A DNA stretch of 36,117 nt from NCBI RefSeq assembly GCF_902779965.1, contig NZ_CACZDK010000046.1, forward strand, positions 1 through 36,117, written 5' to 3'. Below, one piece after another: positions 8,308-15,987 of this stretch. Source of the stretch: Fibrobacter succinogenes (GTDB lineage: Bacteria; Fibrobacterota; Fibrobacteria; Fibrobacterales; Fibrobacteraceae). A program made the position numbers and the translations under genes. How positions within the stretch are numbered: the first letter of the stretch is position 1; every line of letters starts with the position of its first letter. The notes beneath the pieces were generated by a model that worked only from the letters and a program-made list of their open reading frames with translations, made no database searches and was not told where the DNA came from.

Positions 8308-9075
8308 ATGCTCCATCCTTCCGCTTATGTTCATCCTTCTGCAAAAATCCACGAGTCTGCTATTATCGGCCCTTGGTGCGTTGTCGATGAAGGGGCCGAA
8401 ATCGGGGAAAATGTGGTGCTCGAATCTAGAGTGCGGGTGTATGGCGGTGTGACCATCAAGGCGAATACGCACGTTTACGATGGTGCGATTCTCGGCGCGC
8501 CTCCGCAAGACCTCAAGTACGCCGGTGAACCGACCCGCCTTGAAATTGGCGAAAATTGCATTATTCGCGAATACACGACGCTCAATCGCGGTACAGCGCA
8601 AGGTGGCGGCTGCACACGTCTTGGCGATCGCGTTTTGATAATGGCTTACGCTCATGTGGGGCATGACTGCCAGATTGGCGAGGGCGCTGTTATAGCAAAC
8701 GCTTGCCAGCTCGGTGGGCATGTGCGCATCGGTAGGTTCGCCACTCTCGGTGGCACGACGGCGGTGCAGCAGCGCAACCAAGTGGGAGCTTACGCCTTCG
8801 TGGGCGGTACGCTCAAGGTCGATTATGACGTTCCTCCATGCAGCCGCGCTTTCGGTAACCCGCTCCGCTTTGCAGCCTTGAATCTCCATGCGCTCCGCAT
8901 CCATGCAAGCGATTTCCCGCCGGAACGCATTGCATTTTTCGAGCGCGCTTTCCGTGAACTTTACCGCGGCAAGCGCCCCATTGCAGAAGTCATCGAAGAA
9001 TTGAAAAAAGGCCCGGAACCTTTGTTCCAAGCCTTTTTCGATGAACACTGGTCGGGCACTTTGGTTCGCCCGTAA
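8308..9075 (+). CDS. lpxA: Acyl-ACP--UDP-N-acetylglucosamine O-acyltransferase (LpxA)
   Basis: 255 residues. First step of lipid A synthesis: transfer of a 3-hydroxyacyl chain from acyl carrier protein to UDP-GlcNAc in the cytoplasm. The N-terminal two thirds is a left-handed beta-helix of imperfect hexapeptide repeats (HPSAYV, HPSAKI, HESAII, and so on). AYAHVGHDCQIG contains H119, matching the catalytic His125 of E. coli LpxA. GNPLRFAALN and the helical C-terminal tail complete the fold. Length fits the family. No other lpx gene is adjacent. The ATG is not preceded by a recognisable Shine-Dalgarno sequence. A terminator-like hairpin lies inside the last 25 codons. Confidence 0.93.
   Translation: MLHPSAYVHPSAKIHESAIIGPWCVVDEGAEIGENVVLESRVRVYGGVTIKANTHVYDGAILGAPPQDLKYAGEPTRLEIGENCIIREYTTLNRGTAQGGGCTRLGDRVLIMAYAHVGHDCQIGEGAVIANACQLGGHVRIGRFATLGGTTAVQQRNQVGAYAFVGGTLKVDYDVPPCSRAFGNPLRFAALNLHALRIHASDFPPERIAFFERAFRELYRGKRPIAEVIEELKKGPEPLFQAFFDEHWSGTLVRP
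9004..9038. terminator. Bidirectional terminator-like hairpin inside the lpxA 3' coding end
   Basis: AAAAAAGGC-CC-GGAAC-CTTT-GTTCC-AA-GCCTTTTT: an outer stem of 8 pairs, an internal 2x2 bulge, an inner stem of 5 pairs and T-runs on both strands. It is in the right place to end the minus-strand GH5 transcript (stop at 9091). On the plus strand it lies before the lpxA stop at 9073-9075. Confidence 0.6.
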
Positions 9076-9090
9076 TTTTTGCGTCTGTAA

Positions 9091-10305
9091 TTATTTCAAC
9101 AGAGCGTCTGGGAATCCCGGATACCAATTCGAACCATCGTAAGCTTCAAAACCGCCGACGTGGTCGAAACCCCAGTAATGGAACGAAATTCCATTAGAGA
9201 TGGCGGCTTGTGCGGTTTGCATTGCCCAACGGGCCTTATTTTGGTCAGATGGCCAATCGCCTTGGACCGGGTTTCCGTTTTTGTCGTACCATGTGCATGT
9301 CCACATGTCGTTACCGCCTGCGACACCGAATTCACCCATATTCAAAGGAACGTGGTCTACGCCGTTGACGTCAGGATAAAGACGGCGGGCAAGTGCTGCG
9401 TATGAAGCCATGTCGCTTGATGCCGTGTTTGCGAAGGCGGCATCGCCAAGGCACTTGTTGCCGTGTTGACCCTGGTGAGTGTAAGTATAAGGTTGATAGT
9501 AGTGTCCGCTGAAGATAATGTTTCCGTCTTGCGGCAAGTGCAGGCTTCCGAGGTCTTCAAATTTTGCCAAGTGGTAAGATTCGAACATGATGGTCTTGCC
9601 TGGTGCTGCTGTGCGAATAACGTTATAGGCGTCAATCATGACTTCGTTTACGAGCTCGCTGCTTGGAATGGCCGGTTCGTTCCAAATTTCAAGGACGACC
9701 TGGTTATCTGCAAATTCGCCCATTGCTGTTGCTACTTGATTCCACATGGCAAGGAAGTGAGCCTTTTCCGCCTGGAATTTTTCGGGCATGTATTTGCACC
9801 TGGGGTTGTCGTCAGGAGGGGGCGGGTTGTTGCTTTGGTAGCTAGGGGGCATTCCGCCGCCGTAGCAACTCAGTTCGTCGTAATGATGGAAATTCACTAC
9901 TACGGCAAGTCCATTCGCTATAGCAAGTCGAATATGTCTTAAAACTCCGTTTAAACGGTCTGGGTCTACAGTGTGTGTGGTATAATCAGAGGTTTCCTGC
10001 CAGCGGACGGGAATACGGACCGAGTTAAAGCCGGCTGCTTTAATGATGGCAAAATCGGAATCTTCGATAGGGTTTCCCCAGCCACCGTCGTCTGAACCTC
10101 TTGAATCCCAGGAGTTTCCAAGGTTGATGCCGCGTCCGAGTATGGCGTTCATGGTTCTACCCAAAGTATAATCTACGGCAACGGGTGCAATTTTTTCTTT
10201 TTCTTCTTCTGGTTGAGGTATTGTGGCGGAGCCTCTTTCGCATGCCCAGAAAGTGCACCCGAATGCGAGTCCAGCCGCTATGGTTGTAAAGAACTTTTTT
10301 AACAT
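9091..10305 (-). CDS. Glycoside hydrolase family 5 endoglucanase-like protein
   Basis: 404 residues from ATG at 10305; a GGGGG Shine-Dalgarno-like run sits 5 nt upstream, so the longer TTG start (4 more residues) is unlikely. N-terminal hydrophobic segment followed by FWAC, perhaps a lipoprotein signal (Cys22), then a Glu/Pro-rich linker. The catalytic domain shows GRGINLGNSWD, NSVRIPVRW, VVVNFHHYDE, acid/base E210 in IWNEP, HYYQPYTYTHQ, nucleophile E325 in NMGEFG, and a C-terminal FHYWGFD. Both catalytic Glu residues are present. Expected to cleave beta-1,4-glucan (cellulose or mixed-linkage glucan) at or outside the cell surface. Divergent from the outer-membrane operon. Substrate and subfamily are not determined. 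Confidence 0.9.
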   Translation of the reverse strand: MLKKFFTTIAAGLAFGCTFWACERGSATIPQPEEEKEKIAPVAVDYTLGRTMNAILGRGINLGNSWDSRGSDDGGWGNPIEDSDFAIIKAAGFNSVRIPVRWQETSDYTTHTVDPDRLNGVLRHIRLAIANGLAVVVNFHHYDELSCYGGGMPPSYQSNNPPPPDDNPRCKYMPEKFQAEKAHFLAMWNQVATAMGEFADNQVVLEIWNEPAIPSSELVNEVMIDAYNVIRTAAPGKTIMFESYHLAKFEDLGSLHLPQDGNIIFSGHYYQPYTYTHQGQHGNKCLGDAAFANTASSDMASYAALARRLYPDVNGVDHVPLNMGEFGVAGGNDMWTCTWYDKNGNPVQGDWPSDQNKARWAMQTAQAAISNGISFHYWGFDHVGGFEAYDGSNWYPGFPDALLK

Positions 10306-10396
10306 GTTGACCCCCAAAAAGGTTTCATAATAAATACCTGTTCTCAGAATCTATATTTAAACCAAAAATAGAAAAATGAAAACTTGCTTATGTTGT

Positions 10397-10495
10397 GTTT
10401 ACGCTTGAGTCCATTGTGATGTTCGTCAATTGCCTTAATTTGTAAATATTCGTAAACGTTTTGCCCGCGAAAAAATCCGTTTACGCTTGAGTCCA
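10397..10495 (+). repeat. Pair of 17-bp direct repeats, possible operators
   Basis: GTTTACGCTTGAGTCCA occurs at 10397-10413 and again at 10479-10495, start to start 82 bp. CGTAAACG at 10451-10458 between them contains the reverse complement of the repeat's left end (GTTTACG). The pair lies 140-235 bp before the operon start, upstream of the candidate promoter. Confidence 0.6.
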
Positions 10496-10571
10496 GCGTT
10501 TGTGCGGCTTCGATAGTGGTATTTCGTTGATGGATCGAAGTTTGCAAAGCCTTTTTTGCAATGCGGGTGCG

Positions 10572-10600
10572 TTGATTTCTCAAAAAACAAGCTATATTGT
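10572..10600 (+). promoter_or_regulatory. Candidate promoter of the outer-membrane operon
   Basis: TTG at 10572-10574 and TATATTGT at 10593-10600, separated by 18 nt. The box ends 32 nt before the ATG at 10633. A similar TATATTGT stands in the leader region of the GH9 gene. Prediction only. Confidence 0.4.
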
Positions 10601-10632
10601 AGACGATCCGAATTTGGAGATTTGTACCTATT

Positions 10633-11376
10633 ATGAATGGAAACTTAAAAAAAGCCATTTGGAAGTCCGCTCTAGCGGCGATGCTTCTTGCTTCATCTTC
10701 TTTCGCTGGCTACGGTTTTAGCGATTACCGCGACCGTGATCAGTCCCACTTTGTCATGAAGGATCCTAAACCGTTCCGTCCTGATAAGGAAGTTGTCACC
10801 GTTGTCATGCGTGAGGCTATTCCTCGTGGTGGTGGTTATACGTACCAGTACCCGCGTGAAAACCCCGAACCGGTACTCACGGATAAGTATGCTATGGAAG
10901 GTGCTCTTTCCATGGAAATAGAACTTATCGCCAGTGACTACTCCGGTGTCGCTATTTGTATTGCGGGTTCCGTGGACTTGACTCCATATTTGGAAGAAGG
11001 TGTTCTCGAATTTTGGATCAAAGGCGCACAGGGTGGCGAAAACGCCTTGTTCGTGCTCGTTGACGATGGCGTGAAGAGCAATGGCGAATCCCTCCAGGTA
11101 AAGCTCCGCTCCAAGAGCCTTGGCGAAATTACAACTGAATGGAAGCACTTCAGCATTCCTCTCAAGCTGTTCGGCAATACCGGTGTTTACTGGGATGCAA
11201 AGAACACGCGCGAAGTGATGCTCCCGTTTGCTTGGTCCAACTTCAAGGGCTTCCGTCTCGAAGTCCGCAAGGATGAAAACGAATCCTTCAAGGTTTGGAT
11301 TGACGATATCGTGATTAAGAAGCACGGCAAGCCGTACGAAGGCCCGGCTCATTATCCGTTCCGTAACGAGATTTAA
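10633..11376 (+). CDS. Secreted CBM11-like carbohydrate-binding protein, first gene of operon
   Basis: 247 residues with a signal peptide (SSSFA|G, cleavage near 25). Residues about 70-235 look like a single beta-sandwich of the CBM11/CIA30 type: YSGVAICIAGSVDLTPYLEE, LEFWIKGAQGGENALFVLVD, TTEWKHFSIPLKLFG, and VWIDDIVIKKHG in order. No catalytic domain is attached, so it would act as a stand-alone glycan-binding or scaffold protein in the periplasm or at the surface. It is 9 nt upstream of the first barrel gene and uses the same strongly biased codons (CGT, GGT, AAG, CTC), which suggests high expression. The domain call is from pattern resemblance; a ligand cannot be named. Confidence 0.7.
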   Translation: MNGNLKKAIWKSALAAMLLASSSFAGYGFSDYRDRDQSHFVMKDPKPFRPDKEVVTVVMREAIPRGGGYTYQYPRENPEPVLTDKYAMEGALSMEIELIASDYSGVAICIAGSVDLTPYLEEGVLEFWIKGAQGGENALFVLVDDGVKSNGESLQVKLRSKSLGEITTEWKHFSIPLKLFGNTGVYWDAKNTREVMLPFAWSNFKGFRLEVRKDENESFKVWIDDIVIKKHGKPYEGPAHYPFRNEI

Positions 11377-11385
11377 GAGGATTTT

Positions 11386-13641
11386 ATGCGCAAAACAGTT
11401 TCTTCCCTTTTACTAGCGTCTAGCCTCGGTACTGCTGCGTGGGCAATTACTCCGCAAATGCAGCTTGATTCACTCCATGCTTCGTTGGATACTCTTTCCG
11501 GTAACATGGAATCGACTCTTCTGGGTAAGGACGATCTGCCACTGGCAGTCTCCGGTTACATGGCTTTCCGTTTGAAGAATTTCCAGTATTCTGAACCGAG
11601 CCCGTGGGTTGCTAACGATAGAGCACGCACGAGTGTCGACGCTATCTTGAATGTGAACGTCGTCGCCATGCCGAACTCCTACATTACGTTGTTTACGAAC
11701 CTTATGTTCCCGTTCGATTTGAGTGGTATCTATACGAACTATTTGGCTAAGAATCCGACGCAGTCTCCGTCTAATGCCAATAATGAACGCGTTTTGTTCG
11801 ACCACTCTACGGACTATTATGCTTCGACAATTAACGAAGAATTGAACGTTGGTGTCGATATCCGTACAGGTGTATTCGGTGCCTATGTTACCGCAGGCGG
11901 TGTTATTTGGGCTAACGCTTCCCCGCTCACCATGTGGGAACGTGAAACGAACCCGCGCTTCGTTTGGCAGTACGAACTTTTCGAAGACGAAAAGACCGTT
12001 TCTACCTACTATAAGGAAAAGGCATTTAAGCCCGTTAAGGAAGGTGGTCGTGCATTCTGGACGAACCGCTCTTTCGGTGGCGTGTTTGCTAACTTCTATC
12101 AGCTCCCGTACGACATGAAGGCTCAGTTCCTCGTGTCCCAGCCGGTTGATGCCGACATGGCAACCCGTGATGGTTTGCGCATGTATGGCGGTATGACGGG
12201 CGAACTCGAAATGTCTGGTGGCTACGATTTCCGTGGTACAGTCCTCCATGGCCGTATCGCCAAGGAAAAGATTGCTGATAACCTTACTGTTGGCGTGAAC
12301 TACATGGGTGTGACCTTCGATAAAGATGCTATCTATGAAGGTAGTGAATTCCGCAGTCAGTGGATAGATTTTTCCGAAAGTGGCGATCCGACTCTCCTCA
12401 ATACTCATGTGATTACAGCCGATGTCAAGGGCAACGTTACCCCGAAACTCTACTTGATGGCTGATGTGGGTGTTAGCATCACGGATTCTACGGTTTTCAT
12501 TCCTGATTCGAAAGGAAAATATACCTCAAATAAGGAAGGCTACCGTTCCGCTATGGCGGATCCGAAAGTCGGTCTTTATGTAAAGGCCCAGAGCAAGTAT
12601 GTTGAAGGATGGCCGATGACTGCTGAACTCGTGTTTTTCCAGCCGGGCTTCTATTCTCCGTATTCTCTTTCGAACCCGTCCCGTTTCCCGGGTTGGCGCA
12701 AGGACGAAACTTACCTTAATGCAGGTGCACTCCGCTATTCCCCGAATATGGCCGGTATCAACTTCAAGTTGGAACCGAGCTTTAATCGTGGTTACTTTGA
12801 TTTCCAGTACGCTCAGCACCGCCAGATTGATCCGGGTCAGGACGTGATTGCTTTCAATTACCGTCTGAATGGCCGCAACATGTGGGAAAGCACGAATTCT
12901 TGGACCAAGCATAAGCCGCTTTTCATGGCTGATTCTGGTAACAAATCTGACGATGCTAGATATATTAATCGTTTGGGCAACGAGAAGTTCTCTAAAAAAG
13001 GTGTTAAAATGTATCGCCAACGCGGTGGCCTCTATGGTGGTACTTGGGAAATGTGGGAATCTTTTGCTGCTTATGAAAACGGCCTTCAGGCCGGTCATAC
13101 CGAAGTTCCTATGCATGCCAAGTGGTCTTCTTACCTCTCCTTTATGGGTGGCTACGATATTGGCCATTGGATTGGAACGGACCGCAATGTTATGATGACC
13201 GGATACTTTGCCTTGTCGGGTATTTCGACATCTTTCTCTCCGCTTGCTGTTTCCGAAAAGCAGTCTAACGTGCTCTTGACTAGCTTCTATGGTCAGTTTG
13301 AACCGACTGTTGCTGTGACGCCGACTTTCCACATGGTGGGTATCCTTGGCCTTGAAACCTTTAGATCTGATAAGGCTTACGTGATTGAAAAGGTTTCAAA
13401 TCCTTTCGGTAAACCGAAAGAAGGCTCGCCGACTTATTTTTATGAAGTTAATAATTTCTTTTTCAAAAAAGCTCCTATCAATTACAAGGACTTTGCGATT
13501 GGTTTAGGTTTTGATTGGGATTTTGCTGACCGCGTGGGTCTCCATTTCCGTTACAAGTTCATGACGCACTCTGATGAAACCGTTTCTGACAATGATTGGC
13601 ATTCCCATTACATTGCTGCCGAAGCCAAGGCCTGGTTCTAA
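11386..13641 (+). CDS. Outer-membrane beta-barrel protein A
   Basis: 751 residues. Signal peptide 1-19 (TAAWA|ITP), then a short heptad-like segment (LDSLHASLDTLSG), then long alternating-hydrophobicity strands rich in Tyr/Phe/Trp and Gly, ending in AEAKAWF. The C-terminal Phe fits the BAM recognition signal. No TonB box or plug is visible, so it is more like a porin or structural barrel than a SusC-type transporter. AGAGGA precedes the ATG. It shares the signal/heptad/barrel layout with the next two genes but is the most divergent of the three. Codon bias suggests high expression. A role in adhesion to or uptake from plant polymer is inference. Confidence 0.75.
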   Translation: MRKTVSSLLLASSLGTAAWAITPQMQLDSLHASLDTLSGNMESTLLGKDDLPLAVSGYMAFRLKNFQYSEPSPWVANDRARTSVDAILNVNVVAMPNSYITLFTNLMFPFDLSGIYTNYLAKNPTQSPSNANNERVLFDHSTDYYASTINEELNVGVDIRTGVFGAYVTAGGVIWANASPLTMWERETNPRFVWQYELFEDEKTVSTYYKEKAFKPVKEGGRAFWTNRSFGGVFANFYQLPYDMKAQFLVSQPVDADMATRDGLRMYGGMTGELEMSGGYDFRGTVLHGRIAKEKIADNLTVGVNYMGVTFDKDAIYEGSEFRSQWIDFSESGDPTLLNTHVITADVKGNVTPKLYLMADVGVSITDSTVFIPDSKGKYTSNKEGYRSAMADPKVGLYVKAQSKYVEGWPMTAELVFFQPGFYSPYSLSNPSRFPGWRKDETYLNAGALRYSPNMAGINFKLEPSFNRGYFDFQYAQHRQIDPGQDVIAFNYRLNGRNMWESTNSWTKHKPLFMADSGNKSDDARYINRLGNEKFSKKGVKMYRQRGGLYGGTWEMWESFAAYENGLQAGHTEVPMHAKWSSYLSFMGGYDIGHWIGTDRNVMMTGYFALSGISTSFSPLAVSEKQSNVLLTSFYGQFEPTVAVTPTFHMVGILGLETFRSDKAYVIEKVSNPFGKPKEGSPTYFYEVNNFFFKKAPINYKDFAIGLGFDWDFADRVGLHFRYKFMTHSDETVSDNDWHSHYIAAEAKAWF

Positions 13642-13656
13642 GGGAGGATGCTAAAG

Positions 13657-15972
13657 ATGAATATGAAAATGAAAAATATTTTAATCGCCCTTCTTACTGC
13701 ATCGGTTGCCGCATCGGCATCTGTAGTTGCGGATAATCAAAAAGCTCTGCAGGCCAAGGCCGATAGTGCAAACGCCAAGCGTGGTGTTGAAATCGGTGGT
13801 AGCATTCGTGCTGTGGCGCAGCGTTCTAGTTTCTCTACGGATCAGGATGTAAAAAGCCTAAACCAAATGCCGAATGTCGAACATAACGAGTTCGTCAGCG
13901 CAGACTTGAGCTTTGGTTTCCGTCCGTACGAAAGTGTTCGTGCCAATGTGATTATGCGTCTTGGCGGTGGTATGCAGGAATACTTCGCTGCAGCTTCTAA
14001 GACAATCGAAGCCAAGTGGCTCAATGTCGAAGGTAATGTTGGCAAGAATTTCTACTGGGTTATTGGTGATTTCCGCCAGGCGATTTCTCCGCTCTCGATT
14101 TACAATCCCGGTATCGATATTATGTATGAACCGACGATTTTTGCCCGCAAGCGCCACATGGCCCAAAAGGAACAGCTCCTTGAAGGTGACAAGCGCAACT
14201 TGCAGGGTGTAAATCTCCAGTTCCGTCAAGAAATCGACCCGATGATTGGTGAACTCCGTGTAGAAGCGTTCCTTGCCCGCGTGAACCGTGTGTCGGTGCT
14301 TGACTTGAGCGGTGCCGAAGGAAATATCCTTCCGAATGATACCATTGCCGGTGCTTCTCTTGCTTCTAATACGGACAAGTGGCTTGTCGGTGGCAACATC
14401 GAGCTTTTGCCGATGCAGAAAAATGTTTATGTCGGTGTGACTCCGATGCTCATTTTCGATAATGAAAAATCGAAGTCCTATGTCTACAAGCATCCGTATA
14501 ATTGGGGTAGTGAAGCCTTTGAATATGATGTCTATGAACGTATGGATAGCAATCCGTACGAAGATATTCCGCAGAATACGCTCGTCTTTAGCGGTCGAGT
14601 CGGTGCTGATGTAGCTGGCATTCTCAAGAATAAGAATCTTACTCTTGATTTCGTTGGTGAATATGCTATGTCCATCAACAAGATTAAGAAGCCGGCTAAA
14701 ACCGATGAAACGGGAACGAACGTTCTTGTTCCTGAATCTGAAGAAAGCGTGAACGGTTCTGCAATCCTTGCGACATTGAATGCTGGTTACAAGGTTGATA
14801 GTTCCTGGAGCGCAGGTGTTACCATTGACGTGGTGATGAACGACGAAAAGTGGTTCAACAACATGGCTCAGTCTCCGAGCTTCTTTGCCCAGCGTATCTT
14901 GAACTCCGATAAGGATGGTAATACAGTCAAGTATGGAGTGAACTCTCCGCTTTACTCGACCTTCGACGCTCTTTACAACTACTCTCCGAAATTCGCTCCG
15001 GCGCCTAGTTCTCTTGGAACAGATGGTGAAAATCTTAAGGCTGGTCAGACAAAAAGCTACAACATTTCCCCATATAACAAGAATTCCTGGGGTTCCAATG
15101 TTTACTCCATTGCACAGCTTGAACTCATTAACAAAATGATGGATCCGGCTCTCCAGCTTGCTTTGCCGAACGGCCTTGCTACTGCAAACCGTAAAGGTAT
15201 CCGCGCTTTGGTCAAGGGCGATTGGGAAGGAAAGATTGAAGCTCAGGCTCTCGTAAGTCTTTTCAATCAGGTTAAGCCAGAAAGCGATTTGGTTGATAAA
15301 GTCTCTTACAAGGAATTTGGCGGTGGTGCGAAGTTTGATATCGCTAAACTTACAGGATATAGCAAGTCTGCTGAATTCTCGGGTTCTATCAAACATTCTG
15401 AAAACGAAATTAGCATGAAGGCTGGCGAAGCTGCTAAAATCACGAGCAACTTCATCAATGTCGGTACAAGCGTCCAGTTCTTGCCGCGTCTCGGCTTTAC
15501 AGCTGGTTTCCAGATGATCAATACCGACTATGGCGTGCTTGCAGATCCGTATAGTAAAGCTGTTGGCGTGGATGTTCCTCATATGAAGAGCAAGCAGATG
15601 CATGTGATGGGCGGCTTCGATTACTCCGTTGCTCAGAATGCATGGCTTTCCTTGAATATTGGCCTCATTACCGTTCAGAATGATTACAATACCTCCTCGC
15701 TGGCTGATGCGTATGATGCTGCTTATCCTGCTTTCCTTGAAGAATCTTTGAAAAAAGCCAAGAACCAGAAGAAAGCTGAGCTCGATGCAGACGAAGTTGC
15801 TGCGGTGACTCAGAATGCCAAAGAGACGCTCTACGGGAAAAAGATTAAACAGCAGTACAGGGTAGCAAATATGCCTGATTACTATAATATTGAAGATTTG
15901 GGAGCGCCGAAAACATATACGCATAAGTTCTCTCAGATGATTTTTGAAGCTTCCATTAATGTGGAATTTTAA
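13657..15972 (+). CDS. Outer-membrane beta-barrel protein B
   Basis: 771 residues from ATG at 13657. GGAGG ends 9 nt before this ATG; the earlier in-frame ATG at 13648 directly abuts that GGAGG and is unlikely. Signal peptide ends near ASASVVA. A heptad-like segment (LQAKADSANAKRG) follows, then a barrel ending in EASINVEF. It is a paralogue of protein C: both have PLSIYNP/PLTIFTP followed by an EPxIFxxKR segment near residue 150-170, and LALPxGLATxxRKGI near residue 500-520. A charged loop rich in Lys/Glu/Ala occurs around 690-740. Fifteen nt separate it from each neighbour's coding end and start. Function unknown beyond an outer-membrane barrel. Confidence 0.75.
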   Translation: MNMKMKNILIALLTASVAASASVVADNQKALQAKADSANAKRGVEIGGSIRAVAQRSSFSTDQDVKSLNQMPNVEHNEFVSADLSFGFRPYESVRANVIMRLGGGMQEYFAAASKTIEAKWLNVEGNVGKNFYWVIGDFRQAISPLSIYNPGIDIMYEPTIFARKRHMAQKEQLLEGDKRNLQGVNLQFRQEIDPMIGELRVEAFLARVNRVSVLDLSGAEGNILPNDTIAGASLASNTDKWLVGGNIELLPMQKNVYVGVTPMLIFDNEKSKSYVYKHPYNWGSEAFEYDVYERMDSNPYEDIPQNTLVFSGRVGADVAGILKNKNLTLDFVGEYAMSINKIKKPAKTDETGTNVLVPESEESVNGSAILATLNAGYKVDSSWSAGVTIDVVMNDEKWFNNMAQSPSFFAQRILNSDKDGNTVKYGVNSPLYSTFDALYNYSPKFAPAPSSLGTDGENLKAGQTKSYNISPYNKNSWGSNVYSIAQLELINKMMDPALQLALPNGLATANRKGIRALVKGDWEGKIEAQALVSLFNQVKPESDLVDKVSYKEFGGGAKFDIAKLTGYSKSAEFSGSIKHSENEISMKAGEAAKITSNFINVGTSVQFLPRLGFTAGFQMINTDYGVLADPYSKAVGVDVPHMKSKQMHVMGGFDYSVAQNAWLSLNIGLITVQNDYNTSSLADAYDAAYPAFLEESLKKAKNQKKAELDADEVAAVTQNAKETLYGKKIKQQYRVANMPDYYNIEDLGAPKTYTHKFSQMIFEASINVEF

Positions 15973-15987
15973 TGGGAGGTAACTAGA

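Larger units (their letters stand above)
10306..10632. other. Divergent regulatory region between GH5 gene and outer-membrane operon
   Basis: 327 nt without a supported gene. It holds a 17-bp direct repeat (10397-10413 and 10479-10495), a CGTAAACG segment between them, and a promoter-like TTG-N18-TATATTGT upstream of the operon. A short minus-strand open frame spanning it has no coding support. Confidence 0.6.

Noticed and set aside
8308..9048. Minus-strand 248-codon frame opposite lpxA
   Set aside because: It overlaps the whole of lpxA, whose hexapeptide repeats and catalytic His are clear; no independent support.
13858..15924. 688-codon open frame on the minus strand opposite barrel gene B
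   Set aside because: It has no signal, domain or ribosome-binding site, and it mirrors a gene with strongly biased codons that rarely produce stop codons on the opposite strand.
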